Origin: JACVRW01 sp034664005
GTDB lineage: Bacteria > Actinomycetota > Thermoleophilia > Solirubrobacterales > Thermoleophilaceae
Direction of reading: 5' to 3'
Assembly (NCBI GenBank): GCA_034664005.1
Contig: JAXDIL010000113.1
Span: 1-37,422 of the forward strand
DNA: 37,422 bases
Part shown: in pieces, positions 23,841-31,163 of the stretch
Layout: each line of letters starts with the position of its first letter
How positions within the stretch are numbered: the stretch's first letter is position 1
Notes under the pieces: generated by a model
Told to the model about the DNA's origin: nothing
What the model saw: the letters and a program-made list of their open reading frames with translations, nothing else
The model's database searches: none
Position numbers and translations under genes: made by a program

Positions 23841-25193
23841 GTGCTGCGATCGCTGTGGCTAGAGGGCAGGGACTCCCGCGTGCGGCCGCCGCTCGACCGG
23901 GACATCGAGGTCGACGTGGCGGTGGTCGGGGCGGGCATCGTGGGCCTGACGACCGCGCTGCTGCTCGAGCGCGAGGGCCTGAACGTCGCGGTGCTCGAGA
24001 TGCGCCACGTCGCCGCCGGCGCCACCGGCTACACGACCGCGAAGCTCAGCTCGCTGCACGGGCTCACCTACACGCAGCTCGAGCGGAACCTGGGTCGCGA
24101 CAGAGCGCGCGTCTACGGTCAGGCCAACGAGGCCGGCATCGCGCGCGTATTCGAGCTGGCCGCCGAGCTCGGGATCGACTGCGACCTGCGGCGCAAGCCG
24201 AACTACACCTACGCCGAGGACCACGCGGACCTCGGGGACGTGCGCGCCGAGGCGGCGCTCGCCCGCGAGCTGGGCCTCCCGGCCTCGTTCGTCGAAGAGC
24301 TCGACCTCCCGTTCCCCGTGGCCGGCGCGGTGCGCTTCGACGAGCAGGGCGAGTTTCACCCGGTGAAGTACCTGGACGGCCTGGCGGCGGCCCTGCGCGG
24401 TCCCCTGCACGAGGGCACGCGCGTCACGGGCATCGAGTCGGGCAGGCTGAACACGGCGGGCGGCGCGCGTGTGCACGCGGGCCACACCGTGATCGCCACG
24501 CACCTCTCGTTCCTCGACCGCGGGCTCTACTTCGCGCGCTGCCACCCGGAGCGCTCGTACGTGGTGGCCGCGCGGACGACGACCGCGCCGGCCGGCATGT
24601 ACCTCTCCACGGAGTCCCCGGCGCACTCGATCCGGGCGCACGGCGACTGGCTGCTCGTGGGCGGGGAGAGCCACAAGACCGGCCAGGCGGAGGCCGGAGA
24701 GCGCTACGAGCGCCTGGCCGCCTGGGCGCGCGAGCGCTTCGGGATCGAGCCGGAGCTGCGCTGGGCGACCCAGGACCAGATGCCCGTCGACGGCGTGCCG
24801 TACGTGGGCCGCCACGACCCGCTGTCCTCGAACCTGTGGGTGGCCACCGGCTTCAAGAAGTGGGGGCTCGCGATGGGCACCGCCGCGGCGGAGCTGCTCA
24901 CGGCGCAGATCACGGGCAGGGAGCACGCCTGGGCGGAGCTCTTCGACCCGAACCGGATCCGCCCGCGCGCGAGCGCGCCGACGTTCGCCAAGGAGAACGC
25001 GAACGTGGCCTACCACTTCCTCGCGGACCGGGTGCTGAAGCGCGGGGCGCCGCGCTGCACCCACCTCGGCTGCCTGCTCGACTGGAACGCCGCCGAGGCG
25101 ACCTGGGACTGTCCCTGTCACGGCTCGCGCTTCGCGGCGAGCGGTGAGGTGATCGAGGGACCTGCCGTCCGCCCGCTTCGCGACGTGCCCTAG
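23841..25193 (+). CDS. FAD-dependent oxidoreductase with C-terminal Rieske [2Fe-2S] domain
   Basis: A 450-residue fusion. N-terminal DAO-type FAD domain: VVGAGIVGLTTALLLE (G30, G32, G35), AAGATGYTTAK, and VATGFKKWGLAMGTAAA near the end of the domain. The C-terminal Rieske domain has CTHLGC (about 406-411) and CPCHGS (about 424-429), the two Cys and two His needed for the cluster. Similar fusions (glycine-oxidase/DadA-like plus Rieske) occur widely in soil bacteria; substrate unknown. An earlier in-frame GTG at 23805 coincides with promoter-like sequence, so I start at 23841. The stop shares CTAG with the stop of the convergent gene. Confidence 0.9.
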   Translation: MLRSLWLEGRDSRVRPPLDRDIEVDVAVVGAGIVGLTTALLLEREGLNVAVLEMRHVAAGATGYTTAKLSSLHGLTYTQLERNLGRDRARVYGQANEAGIARVFELAAELGIDCDLRRKPNYTYAEDHADLGDVRAEAALARELGLPASFVEELDLPFPVAGAVRFDEQGEFHPVKYLDGLAAALRGPLHEGTRVTGIESGRLNTAGGARVHAGHTVIATHLSFLDRGLYFARCHPERSYVVAARTTTAPAGMYLSTESPAHSIRAHGDWLLVGGESHKTGQAEAGERYERLAAWARERFGIEPELRWATQDQMPVDGVPYVGRHDPLSSNLWVATGFKKWGLAMGTAAAELLTAQITGREHAWAELFDPNRIRPRASAPTFAKENANVAYHFLADRVLKRGAPRCTHLGCLLDWNAAEATWDCPCHGSRFAASGEVIEGPAVRPLRDVP

Positions 25194-27307
25194 GGATCCG
25201 CGAGGCCGCGGCGGTCGCTCGCGATCTCGAGGACCACCTCGGCGTCCCCATCGATGCGCGCGTCCGCGAGCACCACGTGGCTGCCGGCGCGCTCGAAGCG
25301 AAGATCGATGCGCGTGTCGCCGAGCTCGAGTCCGGTGACGTCCACCTTGTCGAGCCACCGCGGGAGCGACGGCCGGACGATCCGGAGCCGTCTGTTCAGC
25401 GCATCGGGGCTCAGCCCCAGGCCCCACTTCAGGAGGAACGGAATCGAGCCCGCCGCCCAGGCCTGCGGCTGGCACGCCACCGGGTAGGGGACCGGCTCGT
25501 CGAACTCCTCGCGGGCGAAGCCGGCGAACAGCTCGGGCAGCCGGTAGTCGCCGAAGCGCGACGCGGCCTCCAGCAGGCCCTCGAAGATCAGCGTGAAGTC
25601 CTCGTCGAAGCCGTAGCGGCGGAGGCCGAACGCGATCAGGGAGCTGTCGTGCGGCCACACCGAGCCGGTGTGGTAGCCGACCGGGTTGTAGGCGGGATGG
25701 GTCGAGGCCAGCGTGCGCACGCCCCAGCCCGTGAACATGTCGTCGCTCATCAGCGTGTCGCGGATCGCGCCTGCGCGCTCGACGCTGACCGCGCCGGCCC
25801 AGAGCAGGTGTCCCTGGTTCGACGTCAGTCCGGAGCCGGGCCGCTTGTCGCGATCCAGCCCGATCGCGTAGCAGCCCGAGTCGGGCAGCCAGAAGCGCTC
25901 GAGCTCCGCCTCGAGCGCCGTGGCCTCGTCGCGCAGCCGCTCCGCGCGTGCGCCCTCGCCGTCGAGCTCGAACATGCGCGCCATCAGCCGCTTCGCCCGG
26001 ATCACGTAGCCCTGGACCTCCACGAGCGCGACCGGTGTGGCGAGCGGCTCGCCCAGCTCGTCCGGGATCCCGTCGACCGAGTCCTTCCAGCCCTGCGTCT
26101 CGAGCCCCTGCGGCGCGCGGCGCTTGTACTCGATCAGCCCGTCGCCGTCCAGGTCGCCGTAGCGGTCGATCCACTCGAGCGCCGCCTCGGCGGGCCCGCG
26201 AAGCTCGCGGAACAGATCGAGGTTGCCGGACCAGTCCGCGTGCCGGCACAGGAGGCAGAGGAACAGCGGCGTCGCGTCGACGCTCCCGTAGTAGCGCGCG
26301 AAGGGTGTCTCCCCGAGCGTGGCCGGCTCGCCCACACGCAACTCGTGGATGACCTTGCCCGGCTCCTCGTCGTGCGCGTCGTCGTAGCGCTGGCCGAGCC
26401 GCCCGGCGAGCAGCCGCACCGTTCCCTCGGCGATCCCCGGTACGAACGAGAGCGTCTGGAACGCCGTGATGAGGCTGTCGCGCCCGAACAGCGTCGCGAA
26501 CCAGGGCACGCCCGCGGCGTAGTACGACTGGCCGTCCAGCTCCGAGTGGAGCAGCCGGAGGTCGTCGAGCGAGCGCTCGAGGATGCGATTGAAGAGCTGC
26601 TGGTCGGAGCTGACCTTCGTGCCGTCCTCGTAGTCGTTGGGCGGGACGATCGGCGCGAGCTCGCCGTTCCGCTCGGACACCTCGAAATCCAGCACGACGT
26701 CGATCGCGCCACGCGCCTCCAGCTCGAGGTCGAAGGTCAGCGAGCCGTCGCCCGTGGTCCGCGGCGCCGGCGTGGCTCGCAGCCTGGTCGTCCGCCGCAC
26801 GCCGTCGCGGCCGACCGTGGTGAAGCCATCCGGACCCGCCTCCGGCGCCGGCCGCTCGTGGCCGGGCACGATGCCGCGCAGCTCGAGCATGGGGAGGAAG
26901 TCCGCGCCGAGGCGCAGCTCGAGCGGCAGGCTGACCGGGGCGCGGTGATAGCTCTGGACGGCGATCCGCTGCCGCAGCGCTCCCGCGGCCTCGACCCTGC
27001 GCTCCACCCGGACGCGCAGGCTCTCCGCCGGGAGCGACCTGCCGTCGCCGAGATCCAGGTCCGGGTTGGTCAGCTCGTGTACTGCCACCGTGCCCTCGGC
27101 GTCCGTCGAGGTGAGGAGGCGCGGCAGCTCCCCGCCGATCAGGAGCTCATGCGCGCATAGGAAGCGGCAGTCCCGGAACCAGAGACCAAGTGGATGCGGC
27201 ACGCCGGCCGGGAGCCGGCCATCTCGCAGAGTGACCATGAAGAGGTTCCCGTCCTTGATGACGAGGGTCTCCGCGAGGTTTGGAATGGAGCCGAGAGGGC
27301 TGCTCAT
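25190..27307 (-). CDS. Amylo-alpha-1,6-glucosidase/glycogen debranching-type enzyme
   Basis: A 705-residue enzyme. The N-terminal domain (about 1-230) is the beta-sandwich GDE_N type (LVIKDGNLFMV, LGLWFRDCRFL). The C-terminal (alpha/alpha)6 barrel shows GVPWFATLFGRDSLIT, YGSVDATPLFL, WKDSVDGIPDE, GLTSNQGHLLW, and HTGSVWPHDSSL with catalytic-type acids. Such proteins trim alpha-1,6 branches or related glucans. I chose the ATG at 27307 because the preceding 50 codons are Arg-rich nonsense overlapping the divergent glycosyltransferase remnant. Only 12 nt separate the two start codons, so its promoter must lie inside that remnant. Confidence 0.9.
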   Translation of the reverse strand: MSSPLGSIPNLAETLVIKDGNLFMVTLRDGRLPAGVPHPLGLWFRDCRFLCAHELLIGGELPRLLTSTDAEGTVAVHELTNPDLDLGDGRSLPAESLRVRVERRVEAAGALRQRIAVQSYHRAPVSLPLELRLGADFLPMLELRGIVPGHERPAPEAGPDGFTTVGRDGVRRTTRLRATPAPRTTGDGSLTFDLELEARGAIDVVLDFEVSERNGELAPIVPPNDYEDGTKVSSDQQLFNRILERSLDDLRLLHSELDGQSYYAAGVPWFATLFGRDSLITAFQTLSFVPGIAEGTVRLLAGRLGQRYDDAHDEEPGKVIHELRVGEPATLGETPFARYYGSVDATPLFLCLLCRHADWSGNLDLFRELRGPAEAALEWIDRYGDLDGDGLIEYKRRAPQGLETQGWKDSVDGIPDELGEPLATPVALVEVQGYVIRAKRLMARMFELDGEGARAERLRDEATALEAELERFWLPDSGCYAIGLDRDKRPGSGLTSNQGHLLWAGAVSVERAGAIRDTLMSDDMFTGWGVRTLASTHPAYNPVGYHTGSVWPHDSSLIAFGLRRYGFDEDFTLIFEGLLEAASRFGDYRLPELFAGFAREEFDEPVPYPVACQPQAWAAGSIPFLLKWGLGLSPDALNRRLRIVRPSLPRWLDKVDVTGLELGDTRIDLRFERAGSHVVLADARIDGDAEVVLEIASDRRGLADP

Positions 27308-27319
27308 GAGGATCAGGAC

Positions 27320-27490
27320 ATGAAGGTCGCGATGCTTGCGCCGCCTTGGATCCCTATACCCCCACCAGGCTACGGAGGAATCGAGCAGGTGATCGCCCTC
27401 CTGGCGGCGGAGCTGATCAGGCGCGGCAACGAGGTGACGTCTACGGAGCGCTCTCACCCAAACGTTGACCCGCTTCTCAAAGGTGGGTAG
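27320..27490 (+). pseudogene. Truncated family-4 glycosyltransferase (N-terminal remnant)
   Basis: The first ~40 codons read as a classical GT4 N-terminus: KVAMLAPPWIPIPPPGYGG, IEQVIALLAAELIRRGNEVT. After GNEVT the similarity stops and the frame ends 15 codons later inside the promoter of the next gene; no continuation in other frames. Complete GT4 enzymes exceed 350 residues. The Gly-rich donor loop is intact and the ATG has AGGA upstream, so decay is by deletion rather than drift. GT4 genes often neighbour debranching enzymes, supporting an ancestral pair. Confidence 0.7.
27356..27382 (-). promoter_or_regulatory. Candidate SigB/F-like promoter of the debranching enzyme, inside the glycosyltransferase remnant
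   Basis: GATT (27382-27379), 17 nt, GGGTAT (27361-27356) on the minus strand, 48 nt before the ATG at 27307. A weak match, but the only promoter-like sequence close to that start. Confidence 0.3.
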
Positions 27491-27493
27491 GCT
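27464..27493 (+). promoter_or_regulatory. Promoter of the zinc-ribbon gene
   Basis: TTGACC (27465-27470), exactly 17 nt, TAGGCT (27488-27493), with the ATG at 27503 only 9 nt further, so a leaderless mRNA is likely. It can alternatively be read as GTTG-N17-GGGTAG (27464-27490). Confidence 0.6.
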
Positions 27494-27502
27494 GATCGGC
27501 CT

Positions 27503-27706
27503 ATGGCGTACCTCAACTGTCCGAGCTGCCGGCTGACCGTCTACAGCCCGGCGCCCGGGTTGAGCAGCGAGGAGTGCCCACGCTGCCGTGCCAAGCTCGG
27601 AAAGGTGAGCAGGCTGTTCCGCTCCTCGCTTCCCGCGCGCCTCGCCGAGGCCCGCAAGCAGGACTTGTCAGAATCCTCCCCCGATGGAGCCCATACATTC
27701 CCCTGA
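27503..27706 (+). CDS. Small zinc-ribbon protein
   Basis: A 67-residue protein with CPSC (6-9) and CPRC (25-28), a four-Cys zinc ribbon. A basic middle (LFRSSLPARLAEARKQ) and a loose tail follow. No enzymatic domain; may be a nucleic-acid or protein adaptor. It overlaps the DUF2294 gene by 23 bases and has its own promoter. Confidence 0.7.
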   Translation: MAYLNCPSCRLTVYSPAPGLSSEECPRCRAKLGKVSRLFRSSLPARLAEARKQDLSESSPDGAHTFP

Positions 27707-28061
27707 GATCGGGACGCGGGCCGGCGAGCAGCTGGCCGCGGTCACGAACGGAATCGTGAAGCTGTTCCGCGACTACTACGGTCGCGGGCCGACGAAGGCG
27801 AAGAGCTACCTGCTAGACGACCGGATCGTGGTGTGCGTGCTCGAGGACACGATGACCACCGTCGAGCGCACGCTGGCCGAGTCCGGGCACGGCCACAAGG
27901 TGCGCGAGGTGCGGCTCACCTTCCAGGAGGCGATGGCGGAGCAGTTCAAGGGCACCGTCTCCGAGTGCATGGGCCGCGAGGTGCTCGCCTACCACAGCCA
28001 GCTGACGCTCGACCCGGACATGGGGTTCGAGTTCTTCGTGCTCGACGACGCGGCCCTGTAG
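27684..28061 (+). CDS. DUF2294 family protein
   Basis: A 125-residue protein matching DUF2294: ITNGIVKLFRDYYGRGPTKAKSY is the family pattern (here NGIVKLFRDYYGRGPTKAK), then DDRIVVCVLEDTMTTVERTL, REVRLTFQEAM, GREVLAYHSQ and FEFFVLDD. Function unknown; homologues occur singly in Firmicutes and actinobacteria. ATG inside the end of the zinc-ribbon gene. Its 3' end overlaps the convergent DUF1360 gene by 73 bp. Confidence 0.85.
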   Translation: MEPIHSPEIGTRAGEQLAAVTNGIVKLFRDYYGRGPTKAKSYLLDDRIVVCVLEDTMTTVERTLAESGHGHKVREVRLTFQEAMAEQFKGTVSECMGREVLAYHSQLTLDPDMGFEFFVLDDAAL

Positions 28062-28552
28062 GCGATCTGTAGGAAGTCCGAGATCGCCATCGCCGAGAGC
28101 ACCGATGCGCTGAAGCGCGTCGTGCGCGGTGCGAACAGGAGACCGATATGGAAGCCGCCGGACGCCCACAGGCCGAGGCAGTACGGGCACGTGAGCAGCT
28201 CGCCGATCGCGCGCTGGAGCCCCGTGCCGCGCGCGTGCTCCTCGAGCTCGGCCGGGCCGCCACGGCCCTCGAGCTCCGTGAACGGCGCGCGCACGAAAGC
28301 CGTGACCTTCTTCTTCGCGACTAGGCGGCTGAGCTTGTAGCTCGCGGTGCCGATCAGCGCGAGGTCGCTCGGGTCCACGCGTTCCGGCAGGTCGCGACCG
28401 GACCGCTTCGCGGCCACAACCGCGCCAGCCATGGCGCCGTGGAAGACGGCCGCGAACGTCGCGTAGGCCGCGAGCGGCGGGCGCTCGTCGGGCTCGGCGT
28501 AGCCCGCGAGCGGGCCGTCGGCCTGGCCCTCGCGCTCCGTCTCGACGCTCAT
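27989..28552 (-). CDS. DUF1360 family membrane protein
   Basis: A 187-residue protein with about three membrane segments. The DUF1360 hallmark TCPYCLGLWAS (about 127-137) is present, with IGTASYKLSRLVAKKKVTAFVRAPF (quoted in parts as TASYKLSRL and VRAPF). The conserved part ends near ISDFLQIAY; the last ~22 residues lie in the overlap with DUF2294 and are unlikely to be conserved. The ATG overlaps the YihY stop (ATGA), so it is the last gene of the nucleotidyltransferase-sigma-YihY operon. Confidence 0.85.
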   Translation of the reverse strand: MSVETEREGQADGPLAGYAEPDERPPLAAYATFAAVFHGAMAGAVVAAKRSGRDLPERVDPSDLALIGTASYKLSRLVAKKKVTAFVRAPFTELEGRGGPAELEEHARGTGLQRAIGELLTCPYCLGLWASGGFHIGLLFAPRTTRFSASVLSAMAISDFLQIAYRAASSSTKNSNPMSGSSVSWLW

Positions 28553-29508
28553 CCCGACAGGCCGGGCTCTGTTTGCTGGGCGGGCGGGTCGTCCATCTTG
28601 CGCGTGTCACGCGGCTCGGCGAACGGCTCTTTGTCCGGCGGTCGCATGCCCTCCTGGATGGCGCGTCCTCGCTCGAGCTCGGCGTTGAACTCGGCGCCCA
28701 GCAGGATCACGATGTTCGAGATCCACAACCAGACAAGGAACACCACCACGCCGCCGAGGGCGCCGTAGGTCTTGTTGTAAGAGCCGAAGCTCGCCACGTA
28801 GAACGCGAACGCGCCGGAGGCGATCAGCCAGCCGATCACGGCCACGACGCCGCCGGGGGAGACCCAGCGGAAGCTGGGCTGCTTCACGTTGGGAGCGGCC
28901 CAGTAGAGCAGCGCGAACATGAAGCTCACGACGAGCAGCAGCACCGGCCACTTGGCGATGTTCCAGACCGTCACCGCGGTGTCGCCAAGGCCAATCAGGT
29001 CGCCGGCCCGCTCGGCGAGACCGCCGGTGAGCACCACCGCGATCGTGGAGATGGCGAGTAGAAGCAGCAGGACGATCGTGAGGCCCACGCGGACGGGCAG
29101 CGTCTTCCAGATCGGCCTGCCCTCCGGCATGTCGTAGATCGCGTTCGACGCGCGCATGAACGCGGCCACGTAGCCGGAGGCCGACCAGAGCGCTCCGAGC
29201 AGGCCCACCACGAACAGCACGCCCGCGGCGCCCTGGCTGCCCTGCAGGTTCTCGATCGCGCTCGTGAAGATCTCCTTGGCCGGGCCCGGAGCGACCGTGC
29301 CGAGGTTGTCGATCAGGGGCTGCGTGGCCGATTCGCCCACGAGGCCGAGGATCGAAACGAGCACGATCAGGGCCGGGAAGATGGCCAGCACCGCGTAGTA
29401 GGTGAGCGCCGCGGCCCAGTCCGTGAGGTTGTCCTCCCTGAACTCCCTGACCGTGCGCTTGAGGGCGGCCCACCAGCCGCGCGTGCCGAGATCCGCGGGT
29501 GTGCTCAC
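28549..29508 (-). CDS. YihY/BrkB-family inner membrane protein
   Basis: A 319-residue membrane protein with six to seven helices. Family motifs: DWAAALTYYAVLAIFPAL at the N-terminus, LWSASGYVAAFMRASN, and the late ASFGSYNKTYGALGGVVVFLVWLWISN (in parts: SYNKTYGALG, LWISN). The hydrophilic tail is Pro/Glu/Arg-rich. Often misnamed ribonuclease BN; the role is uncertain, possibly transport. GTG start directly follows the TGA of the sigma gene without a gap. Confidence 0.9.
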   Translation of the reverse strand: MSTPADLGTRGWWAALKRTVREFREDNLTDWAAALTYYAVLAIFPALIVLVSILGLVGESATQPLIDNLGTVAPGPAKEIFTSAIENLQGSQGAAGVLFVVGLLGALWSASGYVAAFMRASNAIYDMPEGRPIWKTLPVRVGLTIVLLLLLAISTIAVVLTGGLAERAGDLIGLGDTAVTVWNIAKWPVLLLVVSFMFALLYWAAPNVKQPSFRWVSPGGVVAVIGWLIASGAFAFYVASFGSYNKTYGALGGVVVFLVWLWISNIVILLGAEFNAELERGRAIQEGMRPPDKEPFAEPRDTRKMDDPPAQQTEPGLSG

Positions 29509-30546
29509 TCAGGCCGCCTCTGAGAGGCCCGCCACCTCGCGCGTCGACGCGAGCCGCGCGAGCGCTTTGTGCTCGATGCGGCGGACTCGCTCGGGGGAGA
29601 GACCGAGGCGCTTGCCGGCCTCGCGCAGCGGCGTCGGCTCGTCGCCGTTGATGCCGTAGCGCAGCTTGATCACCTGCTGCTCCTGCTCGGACAGGTTCTC
29701 GAGCGCCCTGTGCACCGCCTCCTGGCGCAGGCCGATCTCGACCTCCTCGACGGGCTCGGGCGCGTCGCTGGCGAGCAGGTCGCCCAGCTGGGTGTCGCCC
29801 TCGTCACCGACCGGCCGGTCCAGGCTCGTGACGATGCGCGTGTACTCGCGCGTCTCGTTGAGCTCCTTCATGGAGATGTCCGCGGCCCTCGCGAGCTCCT
29901 CGTCCGTGGGAGCGCGCTCGAGCTGTAGCGACAGCTCGCGCTCGGCGCGCGCGATCTTGCGCTCGCGCTGCCCGATGTGCACCGGAAGGCGGATCGTCCG
30001 GCCCTGGTTCGCCAGGCCGCGCTGGATCGCCTGGCGGATCCAGAAGGTCGCGTAGGTCGAGAACTTGTAGCCCCTGCGCCAGTCGAACTTCTCGGAGGCA
30101 CGGATCAGGCCGAGGATGCCCTCCTGGATCAGGTCGAGCAGCGACAGCTCGTGGCCCTGGTACTTCTTGGCGAGCGAGACGACCAGTCGCAGGTTCGAGT
30201 TGATCATCCGCTCCTTGGCGTCGAGGTCGCCCTGCTCGATTCGCTTGGCCAGCTCCACCTCGTCGGCCGCGGTGAGCAGCGGGTGGCGGCGCACGTCGCG
30301 GAGGAACAGCTGGAGCGTGTCGCCCGTGACGATCGAGAGGTCGTCGAGCGAGTAGGTCGGACCCGGCTCGGCCTCCTCGCGGCCGCAGTCGTCGGTCACG
30401 TCGATGCCGCGCGCCTCGAGCCGGTCGGCGACCGCGGTCGCCTCGTCGTCCGGAAGCTGCTGCACGAGCTCGGCGAGCTCGGAGAGGTTGATGCAGCCGC
30501 GCTCCTCCGCCCGCTCCACGAGCGTGTCGATCGGGGAGCTCGTCAT
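29509..30546 (-). CDS. RNA polymerase sigma-70 factor, group 2 (RpoD-like) with N-terminal 1.1-like extension
   Basis: A 345-residue sigma factor, a close relative of the one at 11655-12614 (both contain RRHPLLTAADEVELAKRIE and matching region 2-4 blocks: RMINSNLRLVVSLAKKYQG, FSTYATFWIRQAI, GKRLGLSPERVRRIE). An extra ~70 N-terminal residues (LSELAELVQQLPDDEATAVADRL) resemble the start of sigma region 1.1. ATG overlaps the nucleotidyltransferase stop (ATGA). It is cotranscribed with YihY. Two such factors in one 37-kb window suggest an expanded sigma set. Confidence 0.93.
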   Translation of the reverse strand: MTSSPIDTLVERAEERGCINLSELAELVQQLPDDEATAVADRLEARGIDVTDDCGREEAEPGPTYSLDDLSIVTGDTLQLFLRDVRRHPLLTAADEVELAKRIEQGDLDAKERMINSNLRLVVSLAKKYQGHELSLLDLIQEGILGLIRASEKFDWRRGYKFSTYATFWIRQAIQRGLANQGRTIRLPVHIGQRERKIARAERELSLQLERAPTDEELARAADISMKELNETREYTRIVTSLDRPVGDEGDTQLGDLLASDAPEPVEEVEIGLRQEAVHRALENLSEQEQQVIKLRYGINGDEPTPLREAGKRLGLSPERVRRIEHKALARLASTREVAGLSEAA

Positions 30547-31121
30547 GGCCTCAGCACCCGGACCTCCGCGCCGCGCAGGGCGTGGGCGTCAGCCGGCACG
30601 ATCCCGAGCTCGTCGCACAGCACGAAGAACGCGGCCGCGTAGGGGCGGCCGCCCGTGCGCGCGCGCAGCGACGGCCAGTCGATCTGCTCGCGCACCGCGC
30701 GCGCGATGCGAAGGACCGACGTGTAGTCGAGCTGATGCTCGTGCAGGGCCATCAGCTTGGTGGCGAGCACGTCCTCTATCGCCATCACCGGGATCGTGAT
30801 GCCGACCACGTGGAGCAGGTCGCCGCGCTCGATCACCTCGTCTGTCACCTCTAGGCCGCGCGGCGCGAAGATCAGATCGATCAGGACGTCGCCGTCCCAC
30901 GCCTTGTGGAGCCACTCCTCCGGCGGCTTCTCCACGCGCATGCCGGCCGCCGCGAGCGTCCCGAGGGCACGGTCGGCGTCCTCCGGCTTGATGATGAAGT
31001 CGAGATCGTGGTGCGTGTCGGGCCCTCCTCGGGCCCAGACGGCGAGGCTGCCGCCGAGCAGGAAGGGGATACCGGCCTCGCGGAGCGCGGCGACCGCCTT
31101 CTTCAGCGAAGCCTCGAACAT
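30543..31121 (-). CDS. Nucleotidyltransferase-fold protein
   Basis: A 192-residue protein of the nucleotidyltransferase superfamily. GGSLAVWARGG (23-33) and the DxD of HDLDF (about 39-41) form the metal/NTP site; a third acid is in VLIDLIF. Similar proteins (e.g. MNT/AbiEii-like and aminoglycoside-type) modify small molecules or partner proteins. I start at 31121 because the 41 preceding codons span a symmetric promoter-like repeat. First gene of an operon with a sigma factor, YihY and DUF1360; no HEPN-type partner gene is adjacent. Confidence 0.8.
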   Translation of the reverse strand: MFEASLKKAVAALREAGIPFLLGGSLAVWARGGPDTHHDLDFIIKPEDADRALGTLAAAGMRVEKPPEEWLHKAWDGDVLIDLIFAPRGLEVTDEVIERGDLLHVVGITIPVMAIEDVLATKLMALHEHQLDYTSVLRIARAVREQIDWPSLRARTGGRPYAAAFFVLCDELGIVPADAHALRGAEVRVLRP

Positions 31122-31128
31122 GCAGTTC

Positions 31129-31156
31129 GTGTACCCCCGCACGGGCAGGGGTACAC
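31129..31156. promoter_or_regulatory. Inverted repeat forming overlapping divergent SigB/F-like promoters
   Basis: Perfect 9-bp arms GTGTACCCC (31129-31137) and GGGGTACAC (31148-31156). On each strand this reads GTGT-N16-GGGTAC, and on each strand the -10 ends exactly 9 nt before a start codon (GTG 31164; ATG 31121). Could be face-to-face promoters, an operator, or both. Confidence 0.5.
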
Positions 31157-31163
31157 AGGGCTC

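Noticed and set aside
27308..27457. A 50-codon N-terminal extension of the debranching enzyme
   Set aside because: Arg-rich, unlike the family, and antisense to the glycosyltransferase remnant; the ATG at 27307 fits homologous N-termini.
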